NCBI RefSeq assembly: GCF_017377715.1
Contig: NZ_JAFVMF010000012.1
Coordinates: forward strand, 62,001-126,000
DNA length: 64,000 nucleotides
Origin: Acetobacter sacchari
Lineage (GTDB): Bacteria; Pseudomonadota; Alphaproteobacteria; Acetobacterales; Acetobacteraceae
Direction: 5' to 3'
A program made the translations under genes and the position numbers. This document shows positions 9,938 to 18,400 of the stretch, piece by piece; position 1 is the stretch's first letter, and the number at the start of each line of letters is the position of its first letter. The notes below the pieces were generated by a model that saw only the letters and a list, made by a program, of their open reading frames with translations, made no database searches and was not told where the DNA came from.

Positions 9938-10135
9938 ATGAACATCGTGGTGAATGACGAGACGCGGGTGGTGAACGCCCGAACGCTCGCGGCGCTCGTC
10001 GACGAACTGGGCTACGGCGACGCGAGAATCGCCACGGCCGTCGATGGGGAGTTCATCCCCGGGTCCCGCCGCTGCGGACTGGACATCGTTGACGGTATGC
10101 GCGTCGAAATCGTCGCGCCGATGCAAGGCGGCTGA
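9938..10135 (+). CDS. thiS: ThiS, sulfur-carrier protein of thiazole synthesis
   Basis: 65-residue ubiquitin-fold sulfur carrier ending in the diagnostic Gly-Gly (APMQGG). The C-terminal glycine is adenylated and converted to a thiocarboxylate that donates sulfur to the thiamine thiazole. The ATG at 9938 follows GGAGGT at 9926-9931; an upstream in-frame ATG at 9905 lacks a site. It is first gene of thiS-thiG-thiE, with 4 bases to thiG. Confidence 0.92.
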   Translation: MNIVVNDETRVVNARTLAALVDELGYGDARIATAVDGEFIPGSRRCGLDIVDGMRVEIVAPMQGG

Positions 10136-10139
10136 TCTT

Positions 10140-10910
10140 ATGTTATTTTATGGAACGGAGTTGGCGTCGCCCCTCATGCTGGGCACAGCCCAGTACCCGT
10201 CGCCGGAAATTCTCGCCGACTCCGTGCGCGCGGCCGACGCTGGCCTCGTCACCGTCTCCTTACGCCGGGAATCTGCCGGCGCGCGAGCTGGTCAGGCTTT
10301 CTGGTCCCTGATCCGAGATCTGGGAACGCCTGTCCTGCCCAACACGGCGGGATGCCATACGGTGAAGGAGGCGGTGACCACCGCGCATATGGCCCGGGAA
10401 GTGTTCGAAACCGACTGGGTGAAGCTGGAGGTGATCGGGGAGTCCGACACGCTTCAGCCGGACGTGTTCGGACTGGTCGAAGCAGCCCGCATCCTGTCGT
10501 CGGAAGGGTTCAAGGTCTTCCCCTACACGACCGAGGACCTCGTTGTGGCGGAACGACTGCTCGCCGCCGGGTGCGAGGTGTTGATGCCATGGGGCGCGCC
10601 AATCGGGTCCGGCAAAGGCCTGAACAACGTCTTCGGCCTTCGCGCCCTGCGCGCGCACTTCCCGGACGTCCCCCTCGTCGTCGACGCCGGAATCGGCTTG
10701 CCTTCCCATGCCACGCAGGCTCTGGAACTCGGCTACGACGCCGTGCTGATCAACACGGCCGTCGCAAAGGCTGGCGACCCTGTAGCCATGGCCCGGGCGT
10801 TTCGTCTGGCCGTCGAGGCTGGACGTCTTGCCCGGATCGCCGACCCGATGGAGGCCCGCGACATGGCCGCGCCTTCGACCCCGCTGCTTGGAAAGCCCGC
10901 CCTGTCATGA
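10140..10910 (+). CDS. thiG: Thiazole synthase ThiG
   Basis: 256-residue TIM-barrel enzyme that condenses 1-deoxy-D-xylulose 5-phosphate, dehydroglycine and ThiS thiocarboxylate into thiazole phosphate. The Schiff-base lysine is K95 in [17 protein letters not shown] and the phosphate-binding [11 protein letters not shown] and [12 protein letters not shown] blocks are present. The frame extends upstream inside thiS, but the ATG at 10140, 4 bases after the thiS stop, gives the family N-terminus. Its stop overlaps the thiE start. Confidence 0.95.
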   Translation: MLFYGTELASPLMLGTAQYPSPEILADSVRAADAGLVTVSLRRESAGARAGQAFWSLIRDLGTPVLPNTAGCHTVKEAVTTAHMAREVFETDWVKLEVIGESDTLQPDVFGLVEAARILSSEGFKVFPYTTEDLVVAERLLAAGCEVLMPWGAPIGSGKGLNNVFGLRALRAHFPDVPLVVDAGIGLPSHATQALELGYDAVLINTAVAKAGDPVAMARAFRLAVEAGRLARIADPMEARDMAAPSTPLLGKPALS

Positions 10911-11536
10911 TGACAAGAAGACTGCCGCAGGAAATTTACCCTGTCGTCGATCGCGCGCTCTGGATCGACCGCCTGGGCGGTGCCGGTGCGCGCTTCATCC
11001 AGCTTCGCGTCAAGGATATGAACGGCGACGCCCTGCGGGAGGAAATTGCGACCGCACTGGCTTCCGCGCGAAGGCTTGGCGTGACCCTCGTCGTCAACGA
11101 TTTCTGGCGGATCGCGATCGAGACCGGCGCGGATTACGTGCATCTTGGGCAGGAAGATCTCGATACGGCGGACCTCGGCGCCTTGCGGGCGGCGGGCGTG
11201 CGGCTCGGCGTCAGCACGCATTCCCATGAAGAGTTAAGCCGAGCGCTGGCGCTGCGCCCCGATTATGTCGCCCTCGGGCCTGTATGGCCCACGCGCCTGA
11301 AGAAAATGGCGTTCGGGCCGCAGGGGGTCGAGCGCATAGGCGAATGGCGAAAGCTGGCTGGCGACGTTCCGTTGGTGGCGATCGGCGGGGTCACGCTGGC
11401 CAGAATGCCGGAATGCCTCGCCGCTGGAGCGGACTCCGTCGCGGCCGTATCGGACTTCGTTCTTGCCGATGACCCGGAAGGACAAGTGCAGGCGTGGCTA
11501 CAGGCTGCGAAGGGAGCACAGTTTCCGAGCGCCTGA
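10907..11536 (+). CDS. thiE: Thiamine-phosphate synthase ThiE
   Basis: 209-residue TIM-barrel enzyme joining the pyrimidine diphosphate and thiazole phosphate to make thiamine phosphate. Family motifs seen: [44 protein letters not shown] and VAIGGVTL. The start ATG overlaps the thiG stop (ATGA), so translation is coupled. [11 protein letters not shown] matches the pyrophosphate-binding region. It is slightly divergent from enterobacterial ThiE (TRLKK in place of the usual TKTK) but complete. Confidence 0.92.
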   Translation: MMTRRLPQEIYPVVDRALWIDRLGGAGARFIQLRVKDMNGDALREEIATALASARRLGVTLVVNDFWRIAIETGADYVHLGQEDLDTADLGALRAAGVRLGVSTHSHEELSRALALRPDYVALGPVWPTRLKKMAFGPQGVERIGEWRKLAGDVPLVAIGGVTLARMPECLAAGADSVAAVSDFVLADDPEGQVQAWLQAAKGAQFPSA

Positions 11537-11613
11537 AGCGCGATATGACCCCGCTTAAATGTTCCTCAATAGGCATGACCGATCATGTCCATATCTGATC
11601 CGGGCTGAGAGTC

Positions 11614-12168
11614 GTGCCGCATTTTCTTCGTCGCATTTCGTACTTGAGACGCCTCGCGCTTCTCCCGCCAGTTCTATGTCTGGTCGCAGCCATGTGCAGG
11701 GTGGCGGCGGCCGACCCCCTAAATGCGAAAGACATCATGATCGTGGGGCAGGCTCTGCACTTCATTGAACCGCCACTGCAAGGAGCGATCCGCGTCGCAG
11801 TCGTCTACAATCAGGCCACGCCAGGATCGGAGCGAGAGGCCAATCAGGTCGTGGACCACTTCGACGGCGAACTCACGGTCGGCAGCCTTTCAATGCATCC
11901 GGTCGCCGTCAGCCTCGCGCAAATTGACCAGACCCCTTTCGACGCAGTCATCTCCGCTGACGGAGCCGGGACCGCTGCGCTGCGGCAAGCGCTCACGCAA
12001 CGCCACGCCCCGTGTGTCACGGGACATCGGGAACAGGTCACGGGCGGGTTTTGCCAAATCTATCTCACGTCTCAACCCAACGTGGACATCCTGTTGAATC
12101 AGGCGGCAAGCGATGCGGCGAGTGTGCATTTTGCGACCGCATTCCGCATCATGATCCACACCCTGTAG
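11614..12168 (+). CDS. Exported YfiR/DUF4154-like protein
   Basis: 184-residue protein with an N-terminal signal peptide (basic RRISYLRR, hydrophobic core, cleavage near AAA-DP). The mature part has the pattern MIVGQALHFIEPPLQGAIRVAVVYN and a late FATAFRIMIHTL, resembling YfiR-family periplasmic proteins that restrain diguanylate cyclases in other bacteria. Here no cyclase partner is adjacent. The GTG start at 11614 lies 77 bases after thiE, so it may be read from the thi operon or alone. Family call moderate; function not shown. Confidence 0.55.
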   Translation: MPHFLRRISYLRRLALLPPVLCLVAAMCRVAAADPLNAKDIMIVGQALHFIEPPLQGAIRVAVVYNQATPGSEREANQVVDHFDGELTVGSLSMHPVAVSLAQIDQTPFDAVISADGAGTAALRQALTQRHAPCVTGHREQVTGGFCQIYLTSQPNVDILLNQAASDAASVHFATAFRIMIHTL

Positions 12169-12295
12169 ACGACGCAGCTTAGGCTGCCGCCACACGCGGA
12201 ACAAACTCCCAATTGGAGACCTTTCTGGTATACCCGCTCAACAGCCCGCATTGTCGGACAAGTAAGTCCCCCAATGATCGGCGAGCGAGGCGGTC

Positions 12296-13024
12296 TTAGT
12301 GCCCGCCGTCGTTCTTGACGCCATTTTCAGCCTGGAACCGCTTAATCTCGCCCCTCAGATTGCCTATCGGGGGGGCCGACACCGTGTCCTGATAACTGCC
12401 GCCACGCCAGACCCAGCGGTCATCCCCGTCCACAATAATGTCGTACATGCCGCCATGGCTCTGCGGCAGTATGCTGACGGCGCCGCTAATGGAATCGAGC
12501 ACCTTGATCCAGTCGTCGCCCCGATGCAGGTAAACGTCCGTCGAGCATCCTGCCGACCCGCAGAGGGCTGCGGACTGAAGCTGCACAAAAAGCGCAATCT
12601 CACCCTTGCGCGTAGACAACGGGGCTGAGCCAATCAGAACCAGCGGCGGCTGATGATGCCGCAGTGAAGTTGCGATATCGTCCGCGCTGAGCAGCCGCGC
12701 CTGCTTGTCGAGTTCGGAGCCCGGCTGCTGGCTGAGAAGAACCGGCTTGCCTGATGCCGCCGGAGCATTTTTCGTGGAGCTTCGGCTGTGATGGTGCACC
12801 GCCGCTGCGGCCGTTCCGGCGACCATCGCTCCTCCAGCGGACGCCCAATACAGGACGGTCCCGCAAAGGATGAGCGCACGACGAATGCCAAACCTGCGTC
12901 CACCCTGAGCGTCAGCACGATGCGCGAGAGGAGACGATGTTGTGGAGGGGCGCGATGGGAGGTCTGACAACGTCTTGAATCTCCGGTGACGGCAATGTCT
13001 CGCGCCGCCACGGCGCGGCGCCAA
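12296..13024 (-). CDS. Hypothetical exported or anchored protein
   Basis: Up to 242 residues. The first 45 residues are basic and disordered, then RALILCGTVLYWASAGGAMVAG forms one hydrophobic segment ending in a signal-peptidase-like TAAAA. The rest (about 170 residues) is soluble with two cysteines, C-GSAGC-S. The only start upstream is a TTG at 13024, inside a promoter-like region, so the true start may be further in. No family recognised. Convergent with the YfiR-like gene and divergent from the DUF1653 gene. Confidence 0.5.
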   Translation of the reverse strand: MAPRRGGARHCRHRRFKTLSDLPSRPSTTSSPLAHRADAQGGRRFGIRRALILCGTVLYWASAGGAMVAGTAAAAVHHHSRSSTKNAPAASGKPVLLSQQPGSELDKQARLLSADDIATSLRHHQPPLVLIGSAPLSTRKGEIALFVQLQSAALCGSAGCSTDVYLHRGDDWIKVLDSISGAVSILPQSHGGMYDIIVDGDDRWVWRGGSYQDTVSAPPIGNLRGEIKRFQAENGVKNDGGH

Positions 13025-13027
13025 CGC

Positions 13028-13033
13028 TATAAT
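13028..13033 (+). promoter_or_regulatory. -10 box of the DUF1653 gene
   Basis: Exact TATAAT, 25 bases before the TTG start, preceded by a GCGCCG-CCA-CGGCGC hairpin that occupies the -35 region. Confidence 0.45.
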
Positions 13034-13058
13034 AGCGGCGTTAACGTATAGGAGCGAT

Positions 13059-13313
13059 TTGATTTTGCAGGAAGAACTCTTGGCGCCGCCAGGGCGGTAC
13101 CGCCACTATAAGGGCGGCTTCTACACAGTGCTCGGCGTGGCGCGACACAGCGAAACCGAAGAGCCGCTTGTCGTCTATCGCAGCGAAGCGCAAGGCGGCC
13201 TATGGGTCCGGCCTCTCTCCATGTGGCTGGAAACGGTCAACGGTCAGCCCCGTTTTGCCTTGATGGACGGGATTGAGGTTGGCGGGACTGGCGCTGGAGC
13301 CGGCTCCCCGTGA
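13059..13313 (+). CDS. DUF1653 family protein
   Basis: 84-residue small cytosolic protein with the DUF1653 pattern: GRYRHYKGGFYTVLGVARHSET, then LVVYRSEAQGGLWVRPLSMW. The fold is a small beta-barrel; the biochemical role is unknown in the family. AGGAG at 13050-13054 serves a TTG at 13059 or, with better spacing, a TTG at 13065; there is no ATG. The C-terminus is Gly-rich. Confidence 0.75.
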   Translation: MILQEELLAPPGRYRHYKGGFYTVLGVARHSETEEPLVVYRSEAQGGLWVRPLSMWLETVNGQPRFALMDGIEVGGTGAGAGSP

Positions 13314-13409
13314 ACTCTTCAGGAAAAACGCCGACTATGCGGAAATTCGTTGCGTAACGCGTCGGCGCGCTGTCTGCTCCACCGTGCGCCGATTTGAGGA
13401 GAGACCAAC

Positions 13410-13976
13410 GTGCCCTCGACTCTACAGACTTCAGACGCGCCGACACGCTATCCGTCGGCGCTGATCCTGCTTCACTGGCTGAGCGCCCCGTTGGTATTGG
13501 CCGTCATGGCGCTGGGCTGGGTGGCTGCTGCGACGCCGGACGATCAGACCGGCTTCATGACGCACCCGCAATTGATGTTCTGGCACAAATCGGTCGGCCT
13601 TCTGATACTGCTCCTGACCTTTGTGCGCATCGGCGTTCGCATCTCACAGCGCGAGCCGTTCGCCGGGGGCGGCGGCCGAATTCTGGAAATTGCCGCCACG
13701 ATGTCGCACTGGCTGATTTATATCGCGCTGCTGATCATGCCATTGAGCGGCTATGTGATGGCGGCGAACGGTCGACCGATGTCGTTTTTCGGAATTGTGC
13801 CGCTTCCGTCCTTCGCTAAGGACGAGGCGCGTGGCGACATCGCGTGGAATATCCATTCGACGGCGCAATGGGTGCTTTATGCACTGCTCCTGCTGCATCT
13901 TGGCGCTGCGATCTGGCACGCAGCGATACGCAGGGACGGCGTTATCTTGAGAATATTGCCTCGTCAGAGCCCTTAG
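13410..13976 (+). CDS. Cytochrome b561 family protein
   Basis: 188-residue inner-membrane di-heme b-type cytochrome (CybB type) carrying electrons between quinol and membrane or periplasmic partners. Four hydrophobic helices (about residues 15-40, 58-76, 92-118, 148-170) hold the expected histidines in LLHWLSA, FWHKS, MSHWLIY and LHLGAAIWHA. The GTG start at 13410 follows GAGGAGAG. A long hairpin follows the gene. Confidence 0.85.
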   Translation: MPSTLQTSDAPTRYPSALILLHWLSAPLVLAVMALGWVAAATPDDQTGFMTHPQLMFWHKSVGLLILLLTFVRIGVRISQREPFAGGGGRILEIAATMSHWLIYIALLIMPLSGYVMAANGRPMSFFGIVPLPSFAKDEARGDIAWNIHSTAQWVLYALLLLHLGAAIWHAAIRRDGVILRILPRQSP

Positions 13977-13992
13977 GCCCAAGCGAGACACG

Positions 13993-14032
13993 TCTCTGCC
14001 GCAGCACCTCAAAAAGGGTGCTGCGGCAGAGA
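13993..14032. terminator. 16-bp perfect hairpin between convergent genes
   Basis: Arms 13993-14008 and 14017-14032 are fully complementary with an 8-base loop TCAAAAAG. There is no T tract on either side, so it may protect 3' ends or block read-through between the cytochrome gene (+) and the DUF2501 gene (-). Confidence 0.6.
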
Positions 14033-14041
14033 AACCTGATC

Positions 14042-14491
14042 TCAGATCAGGGAACGCGAACGGGCGAGAACGACCGTGCACAGCTTACCCTGCGCCGGCT
14101 GATCCAGACCCGTAAGGGTGGACGCCTTGCCGCCGACCAGGAACTGTCCCGCCGTGCCGATGGCGTAGTCCATGTTGCCCGCGTGGTCGGTCGGCACCGC
14201 GTTGGTCTTGGCGTTCAGCGCGGTCTGCACGGCGTCGCCGTCCTCATGCGAAACCTGCTCGGTTTCAACGCAGTAGTTCAGAAGTCCCGCGACGTTGGCC
14301 GGAGAAATCTCGGCGACCTGAGCAGCCGTGGCGGCTGCGAGGTTCGTGCCGGTCGGGTTCTTGTCGCTTGTCGCAGTCTCACCGCCCTTTGAAGCAGGGG
14401 CGGGCTGGTCGGCGCGGGCCGCCGGGGAAACTGAGGCCAGTCCGGCGGCGACGGCGAGCGCCGCGAGAACATGCGTGGATAGACGGGTCAT
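14042..14491 (-). CDS. DUF2501 (YjjA-like) exported protein
   Basis: 149 residues with a clear signal peptide (MTRLSTHVLAALAVAAGLAS, cleavage near ARA-DQ). The mature part carries the DUF2501 hallmarks NVAGLLNYCVE and a second cysteine near the C-terminus followed by VLARSRSLI, which probably form a disulfide in the periplasm. Function unknown in the family. The ATG at 14491 has CAGGAGCCTC directly upstream; a longer frame beginning at 14617 has no site and would bury the signal peptide. Confidence 0.75.
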   Translation of the reverse strand: MTRLSTHVLAALAVAAGLASVSPAARADQPAPASKGGETATSDKNPTGTNLAAATAAQVAEISPANVAGLLNYCVETEQVSHEDGDAVQTALNAKTNAVPTDHAGNMDYAIGTAGQFLVGGKASTLTGLDQPAQGKLCTVVLARSRSLI

Positions 14492-14630
14492 GAGAGGCTC
14501 CTGTTGTCTCGCGCGTAATGTGCTCAAATCATACGTGAGACACAACGTTGCGCCTGCGCATGACGTTAATACCGCAAATTGTCGAGCCGGTGGGGCGGTG
14601 GTCGCGAAAGCGGCCATATCAGCGTGTCGC

Positions 14631-14704
14631 TGGAGCGGGTGAAGGGAATCGAACCCTCGTATGCAGCTTGGGAAGCTGCCGTTCTACCATTGAACTACAC
14701 CCGC
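14631..14704 (-). tRNA. tRNA-Gly (anticodon CCC)
   Basis: Reverse strand folds into a complete cloverleaf: acceptor GCGGGTG with CACCCGC, D arm GTTC/GAAC, anticodon stem GCAGC/GCTGC with loop TTCCCAA (anticodon CCC), T loop TTCGATT, discriminator T and an encoded CCA (14631-14633). It resembles E. coli glyU. Confidence 0.93.
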
Positions 14705-15275
14705 GTTGGCCGATCTATAGCCACGCCCGCCGTGGATGACAATCGTTCTCGACGCGGAGGAACCTCCTTGCCGGAGACACGATTGCAACGCCTCCCGATC
14801 CATGGGAGGCTGGCACTTATCACGGGATGTTGATCGATACCCGTCTCAATTCGGCGACTCAGAAGATCAGGACTGGCGTTCTCGACGCGTTTCTATCTCC
14901 CGCCCCCCAACAGAATCATTTTTCCAGCCCGGCGCGCGCGTCTGCCCACGAGGCGCCCGCGACAGAGCTCCTCGCCGGACGCTTTTCGATCTGCCCAAAA
15001 AATAACCGCTACGTTCTCCCGCGAACGTTAACGCCTCCTTCTCCGTCCGTATGCGCAGCGCCGACAATGACACTCAATTCGGAATGGCGCGTCAGACAGC
15101 CTCCCGAGCCTCCGCGCCCAGATTTGCACGCTGGAGACCGACGAGTGGCATACGGCGCCCCCAAACGCGGCATGATATAGCCACGGCAGCTATGCTCACC
15201 CGGACACTCAATCTGGTTGACGGACCGAAGGCTGATCCGCGATAAGGCTCGTCCCTCCCGCCCATGGCGCAGAGG
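14705..15275. other. Gap between tRNA-Gly and the metZ riboswitch
   Basis: About 570 bases without a supportable gene; open frames here lack ribosome sites and family patterns. A 7-bp hairpin GCCTCCC-GATCCAT-GGGAGGC (14790-14810) is present without a T tract. The metZ promoter should lie in the last 100 bases but I see no clear hexamers. Confidence 0.4.
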
Positions 15276-15332
15276 GCCTCGCGATTTGTTAGGCCGGCTT
15301 GCGGCGAGGCTAAAGAATCGCGCTAAAGAGGC
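15276..15332 (+). promoter_or_regulatory. SAM-II riboswitch controlling metZ
   Basis: P1 is a perfect 7-bp stem: GCCTCGC (15276-15282) with GCGAGGC (15304-15310). It is followed by the conserved loop elements GATTTG and GGCTTGC, the linker TAAAG, and the terminal GCTAAAGAGG that makes the pseudoknot. This is the SAM-II (metA) aptamer order known from alphaproteobacteria. A competing pairing exists: CGCGATT (15280-15286) with AATCGCG (15316-15322). Further down, a 9-bp stem (15377-15385 with 15416-15424) abuts GGAGG near the start codon and could carry the output. Confidence 0.85.
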
Positions 15333-15449
15333 GTTGGCGGGCAAGTGCGTCCGACAAGGTTTCCACGGTCGACGATCCGCGTGGGGGCGACAACGCGTCA
15401 GGTTCCCTCACCCGTCCCACGCGGAGGACAGGAAAGAACCGAGACCGCG

Positions 15450-16682
15450 ATGAGCACACCAGACACAAAAGGCTCCCCGGACGTTTCGCAGGAATGGCGC
15501 GAGGCGACCCGCCTGCTGCACGCCAATGTCGAACGCTCTCCCTACGGAGAGACGAGCGAGGCGCTGTTCCTCACCTCCGGCTTTGCGTATGACAGCGCCG
15601 AACAGGCAGCAGCCACGTTCACCGGCGACGCCGTTCATTATCAATACTCCCGCTTCGGCAATCCCACTGTGGACGCTCTGCAGCGTCGCCTTGCCGACCT
15701 TGAGGGCGCGGACGCCTGTATCGCCACGTCGACCGGCATGGGAGCCGTATCTTCCGCCCTGCTGGCGCACGTTAAAGCTGGCGACCGCGTCGTCGCTTCG
15801 CGCGCCCTGTTCGGCTCCTGCCACTGGATCATCGCCAATCTCCTGCCGAAATACGGCGTCGAAACGGTGTTCGTCGATGGCGGCGATCTGGACGCATGGA
15901 GCGAAGCCCTGCGCCAGCCGACTGCGGCCGTGCTGCTCGAAAGCCCCTCGAACCCGATGCTCGACGTCCTCGATCTGCGCGCCATCGCCGAACGAGCGCA
16001 CGCAGCTGGCGCCATCGTAATTGTCGACAACGCATTCGCATCGCCCGTCTATCAGAAGCCCCTGACTCTGGGCGCCGATGTGGTCGTCTATTCCTGCACC
16101 AAGCATATCGACGGACAGGGGCGCGTACTTGGGGGAGCCATCCTCGGTTCGAAACAATGGATCGAAGAGGTTGTGCAACCCTTCACCCGCAACACCGGCA
16201 ATGCGCTGTCGCCGTTCAATGCGTGGGTGATGCTCAAGAGTCTGGAGACCCTCCGGCTGCGCGTCGACGCGATGACCCGCAACGCGGCGATCGTCGCGGA
16301 CTGGCTCGCCAGCGCGCCGGGCGTGATCGGCGTGCGTTACCCGGGTCGTAAAGACCACCCGCAGCACGAGATCGCCACGCGGCAGATGACCGGCTTTGGT
16401 TCGCTGGTGGCGTTCGAGGTCGCCGGCGGAACGGCGGGCGCGTTCGCTTTCCTCAACGCCCTGCGCGTCGTGCTGATTTCCAACAACCTTGGCGACGCCC
16501 GCTCTCTGGCGACGCATCCTGCGACCACGACCCATATGAAAATCGGCACAGAGGAGCGCGCCCGTCTCGGCATCTCCGACGGCGCCATCCGGCTGTCGGT
16601 TGGGCTTGAAGATGCGGACGATCTCGTCGCCGATCTCCAACGGGGCGTTGCGGCGCTCGGACAGGCGGGCCATACCGCCTGA
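15450..16682 (+). CDS. metZ: O-succinylhomoserine sulfhydrylase MetZ
   Basis: 410-residue PLP enzyme of the Cys/Met-metabolism family that converts O-succinylhomoserine plus sulfide to homocysteine (direct sulfhydrylation). The PLP lysine is K218 in YSCTKHIDGQGR. YQYSRFGNPT, ATSTGMGAV, ESPSNPMLD and DNAFASP are all intact. The ATG at 15450 gives the family N-terminus. A GTG at 15345, 12 bases after the riboswitch AGAGG, is in frame and would add 35 basic, unconserved residues; I prefer the ATG. Regulated by SAM through the upstream SAM-II element. Confidence 0.93.
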   Translation: MSTPDTKGSPDVSQEWREATRLLHANVERSPYGETSEALFLTSGFAYDSAEQAAATFTGDAVHYQYSRFGNPTVDALQRRLADLEGADACIATSTGMGAVSSALLAHVKAGDRVVASRALFGSCHWIIANLLPKYGVETVFVDGGDLDAWSEALRQPTAAVLLESPSNPMLDVLDLRAIAERAHAAGAIVIVDNAFASPVYQKPLTLGADVVVYSCTKHIDGQGRVLGGAILGSKQWIEEVVQPFTRNTGNALSPFNAWVMLKSLETLRLRVDAMTRNAAIVADWLASAPGVIGVRYPGRKDHPQHEIATRQMTGFGSLVAFEVAGGTAGAFAFLNALRVVLISNNLGDARSLATHPATTTHMKIGTEERARLGISDGAIRLSVGLEDADDLVADLQRGVAALGQAGHTA

Positions 16683-16851
16683 ACGCGGAGCGCATCCCTT
16701 CGGCTACAGTGAGCGGAAGGGGATGGGAACGTTCTGCAAACAAAGGGTTGGAGCGTAGTCGTCGAACCTGGGTTCGATGGCCCCGTTTCAATCACAACCC
16801 CTATCGGGCTCGCGATAGCGTCCGAAAGTCGTCATCAGGGAGGAAGCAGAC

Positions 16852-17328
16852 ATGTCCGGTCGGCCGCCAATGCCCCCGAAGCCGTTTGCCGAGGCCGAAG
16901 CCGCGCTGAACGAGGCGATCGCGGCGCTCCCTGCGTACGAGGCGACGACGCAGGGCCTGCGTGTGCAGGTACGTGCTTTCTGGCTTGATGATCAGTCCCA
17001 GCCTGAAGACCACAATTTCTGCTGGGCATATCGCATACGAATAGAAAACCACGGCGCTACGTCGGTGCAGCTGCTCGAACGGTCTTGGGAGATCATCGAC
17101 GGACGCGGCAACGTCGAGCACGTGCGCGGCGAAGGCGTGGTGGGCGAGCAACCCGTCATCGAATCCGGCTCGGGTTTCGAATATACGTCCGGTGCGTCGC
17201 TCGACACGCCAAGCGGCATCATGCGCGGCGCCTATCACATGGTTGAGGTCGCGACCGGGCGTGGTTTCGAAATTTCCATTCCCACCTTTAGTCTGGACAG
17301 CCCCTATCAGTCGGGCCTCATTCACTGA
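16852..17328 (+). CDS. apaG: ApaG domain protein
   Basis: 158 residues; the single ApaG immunoglobulin-like beta-sandwich spans about residues 35-155 ([49 protein letters not shown]). Named in enterobacteria as a Co/Mg efflux-related factor; the biochemical role is not settled. The N-terminal 30 residues are an alphaproteobacterial extension. GGGAGGAAG precedes the ATG. metZ lies 169 bases upstream and folE 94 downstream, all same strand. Confidence 0.9.
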   Translation: MSGRPPMPPKPFAEAEAALNEAIAALPAYEATTQGLRVQVRAFWLDDQSQPEDHNFCWAYRIRIENHGATSVQLLERSWEIIDGRGNVEHVRGEGVVGEQPVIESGSGFEYTSGASLDTPSGIMRGAYHMVEVATGRGFEISIPTFSLDSPYQSGLIH

Positions 17329-17422
17329 GCCTTCGCTCCTAACGTCCCCCAATTTTTCCCCTTCATGCAGACGCCGCAGCGCCTTCCGCTGTGAAGAGAA
17401 TTTTCCGAAAGAAGTTGCGCCA

Positions 17423-18046
17423 ATGGCCGATACGTCGTCCCCCGCCCCGAACACACGCCGCCCGACCCGCGAGGAAGCTGAACAGGCTGTCCGCGTTCTC
17501 CTCAGCTGGGCCGGAGAAGATCCGGAACGCGAGGGCCTTCTGGACACGCCTTCCCGGGTAGCCCGTGCGTACGAGGAGTTTTTTCAGGGTTACGCGGTCA
17601 ATCCCGAAGACTTGCTGCAGCGCACGTTCTCGGAGGTCGAGGATTACGACGAGATCGTGCTGCTCCGCGATATCCGCTTCGAAAGCCATTGCGAACACCA
17701 CATGGCGCCGATCATCGGCCGCGCGCACGTCGCCTATCTGCCGCGCCGCCGCGTGGTCGGAATTTCCAAGCTGGCGCGTCTGGTGGACGCCTACGCCCGT
17801 CGCTTTCAGATTCAAGAACGGCTGACGGCGCAGATCGCCAACACCATCGACTCTGTGCTGCAGCCCCACGGCACCGCCGTCATCATTGAAGCCGGACACC
17901 AATGCATGACGACGCGCGGCGTCCACCGCCCCGGCGTGTCGATGGTCACCAGCCGGATGCTCGGCGTGTTCCGAGAGAACTCGGACACGCGCAAGGAGTT
18001 GATGGCGATGCTCAACCGCCCGACCATTGGCGAACTGTCGGCCTGA
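17423..18046 (+). CDS. folE: GTP cyclohydrolase I
   Basis: 207-residue type I enzyme that opens GTP to 7,8-dihydroneopterin triphosphate, first step of folate synthesis. The zinc site is in [13 protein letters not shown] and HQCMTTRGV. The GRAHVAYLP and [18 protein letters not shown] blocks are intact. The frame extends upstream into apaG, but the ATG at 17423 gives the correct domain start; AAAGAAG at 17409 is a weak ribosome site. It acts as a decamer in the cytosol. Confidence 0.95.
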   Translation: MADTSSPAPNTRRPTREEAEQAVRVLLSWAGEDPEREGLLDTPSRVARAYEEFFQGYAVNPEDLLQRTFSEVEDYDEIVLLRDIRFESHCEHHMAPIIGRAHVAYLPRRRVVGISKLARLVDAYARRFQIQERLTAQIANTIDSVLQPHGTAVIIEAGHQCMTTRGVHRPGVSMVTSRMLGVFRENSDTRKELMAMLNRPTIGELSA

Positions 18047-18400
18047 AACCCGAATACTTGTCAGGAGGAACGCCCAGCATATCGGGAAAGCCGCTCCACT
18101 CGCGCTTGTCCGAGCAGATCGACGACAAAATATCGCCTTGCGTCTTCCACGCAGATCGAAAAACTACCTCAGATAGTGAGGCTCTGTCCGTCCAGTCCGA
18201 CAGCAGACCGCCTCACCTACGGCTCTGCGTTCCGACCGAGAGCATTTCCATAGAACTCTGATTCTGTAGAAATGCTCCGTCTCATTGTCGCAACACGCCA
18301 TACCCCCTGCACAAACGGGTTCATTTGGAGAGGGGCAGCCTTGACTGCTCAGGTTAAATCCGGGCTTGGCGGGGTTTAGTCGCCTCGCCCAGGAACAAGC
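18047..18400. other. Convergent gap folE / lipase
   Basis: 354 bases with no gene. It contains a 9-bp inverted repeat GAGCATTTC (18240-18248) with GAAATGCTC (18269-18277) around a 20-base loop, and a small CCTCA-GATAG-TGAGG hairpin near 18171. Neither has a T tract. Confidence 0.4.

Noticed and set aside
11534-11560. Terminator after thiE
   Set aside because: The GCGCCTGAAGCGC repeat has only a 4-5 bp stem and no T tract.
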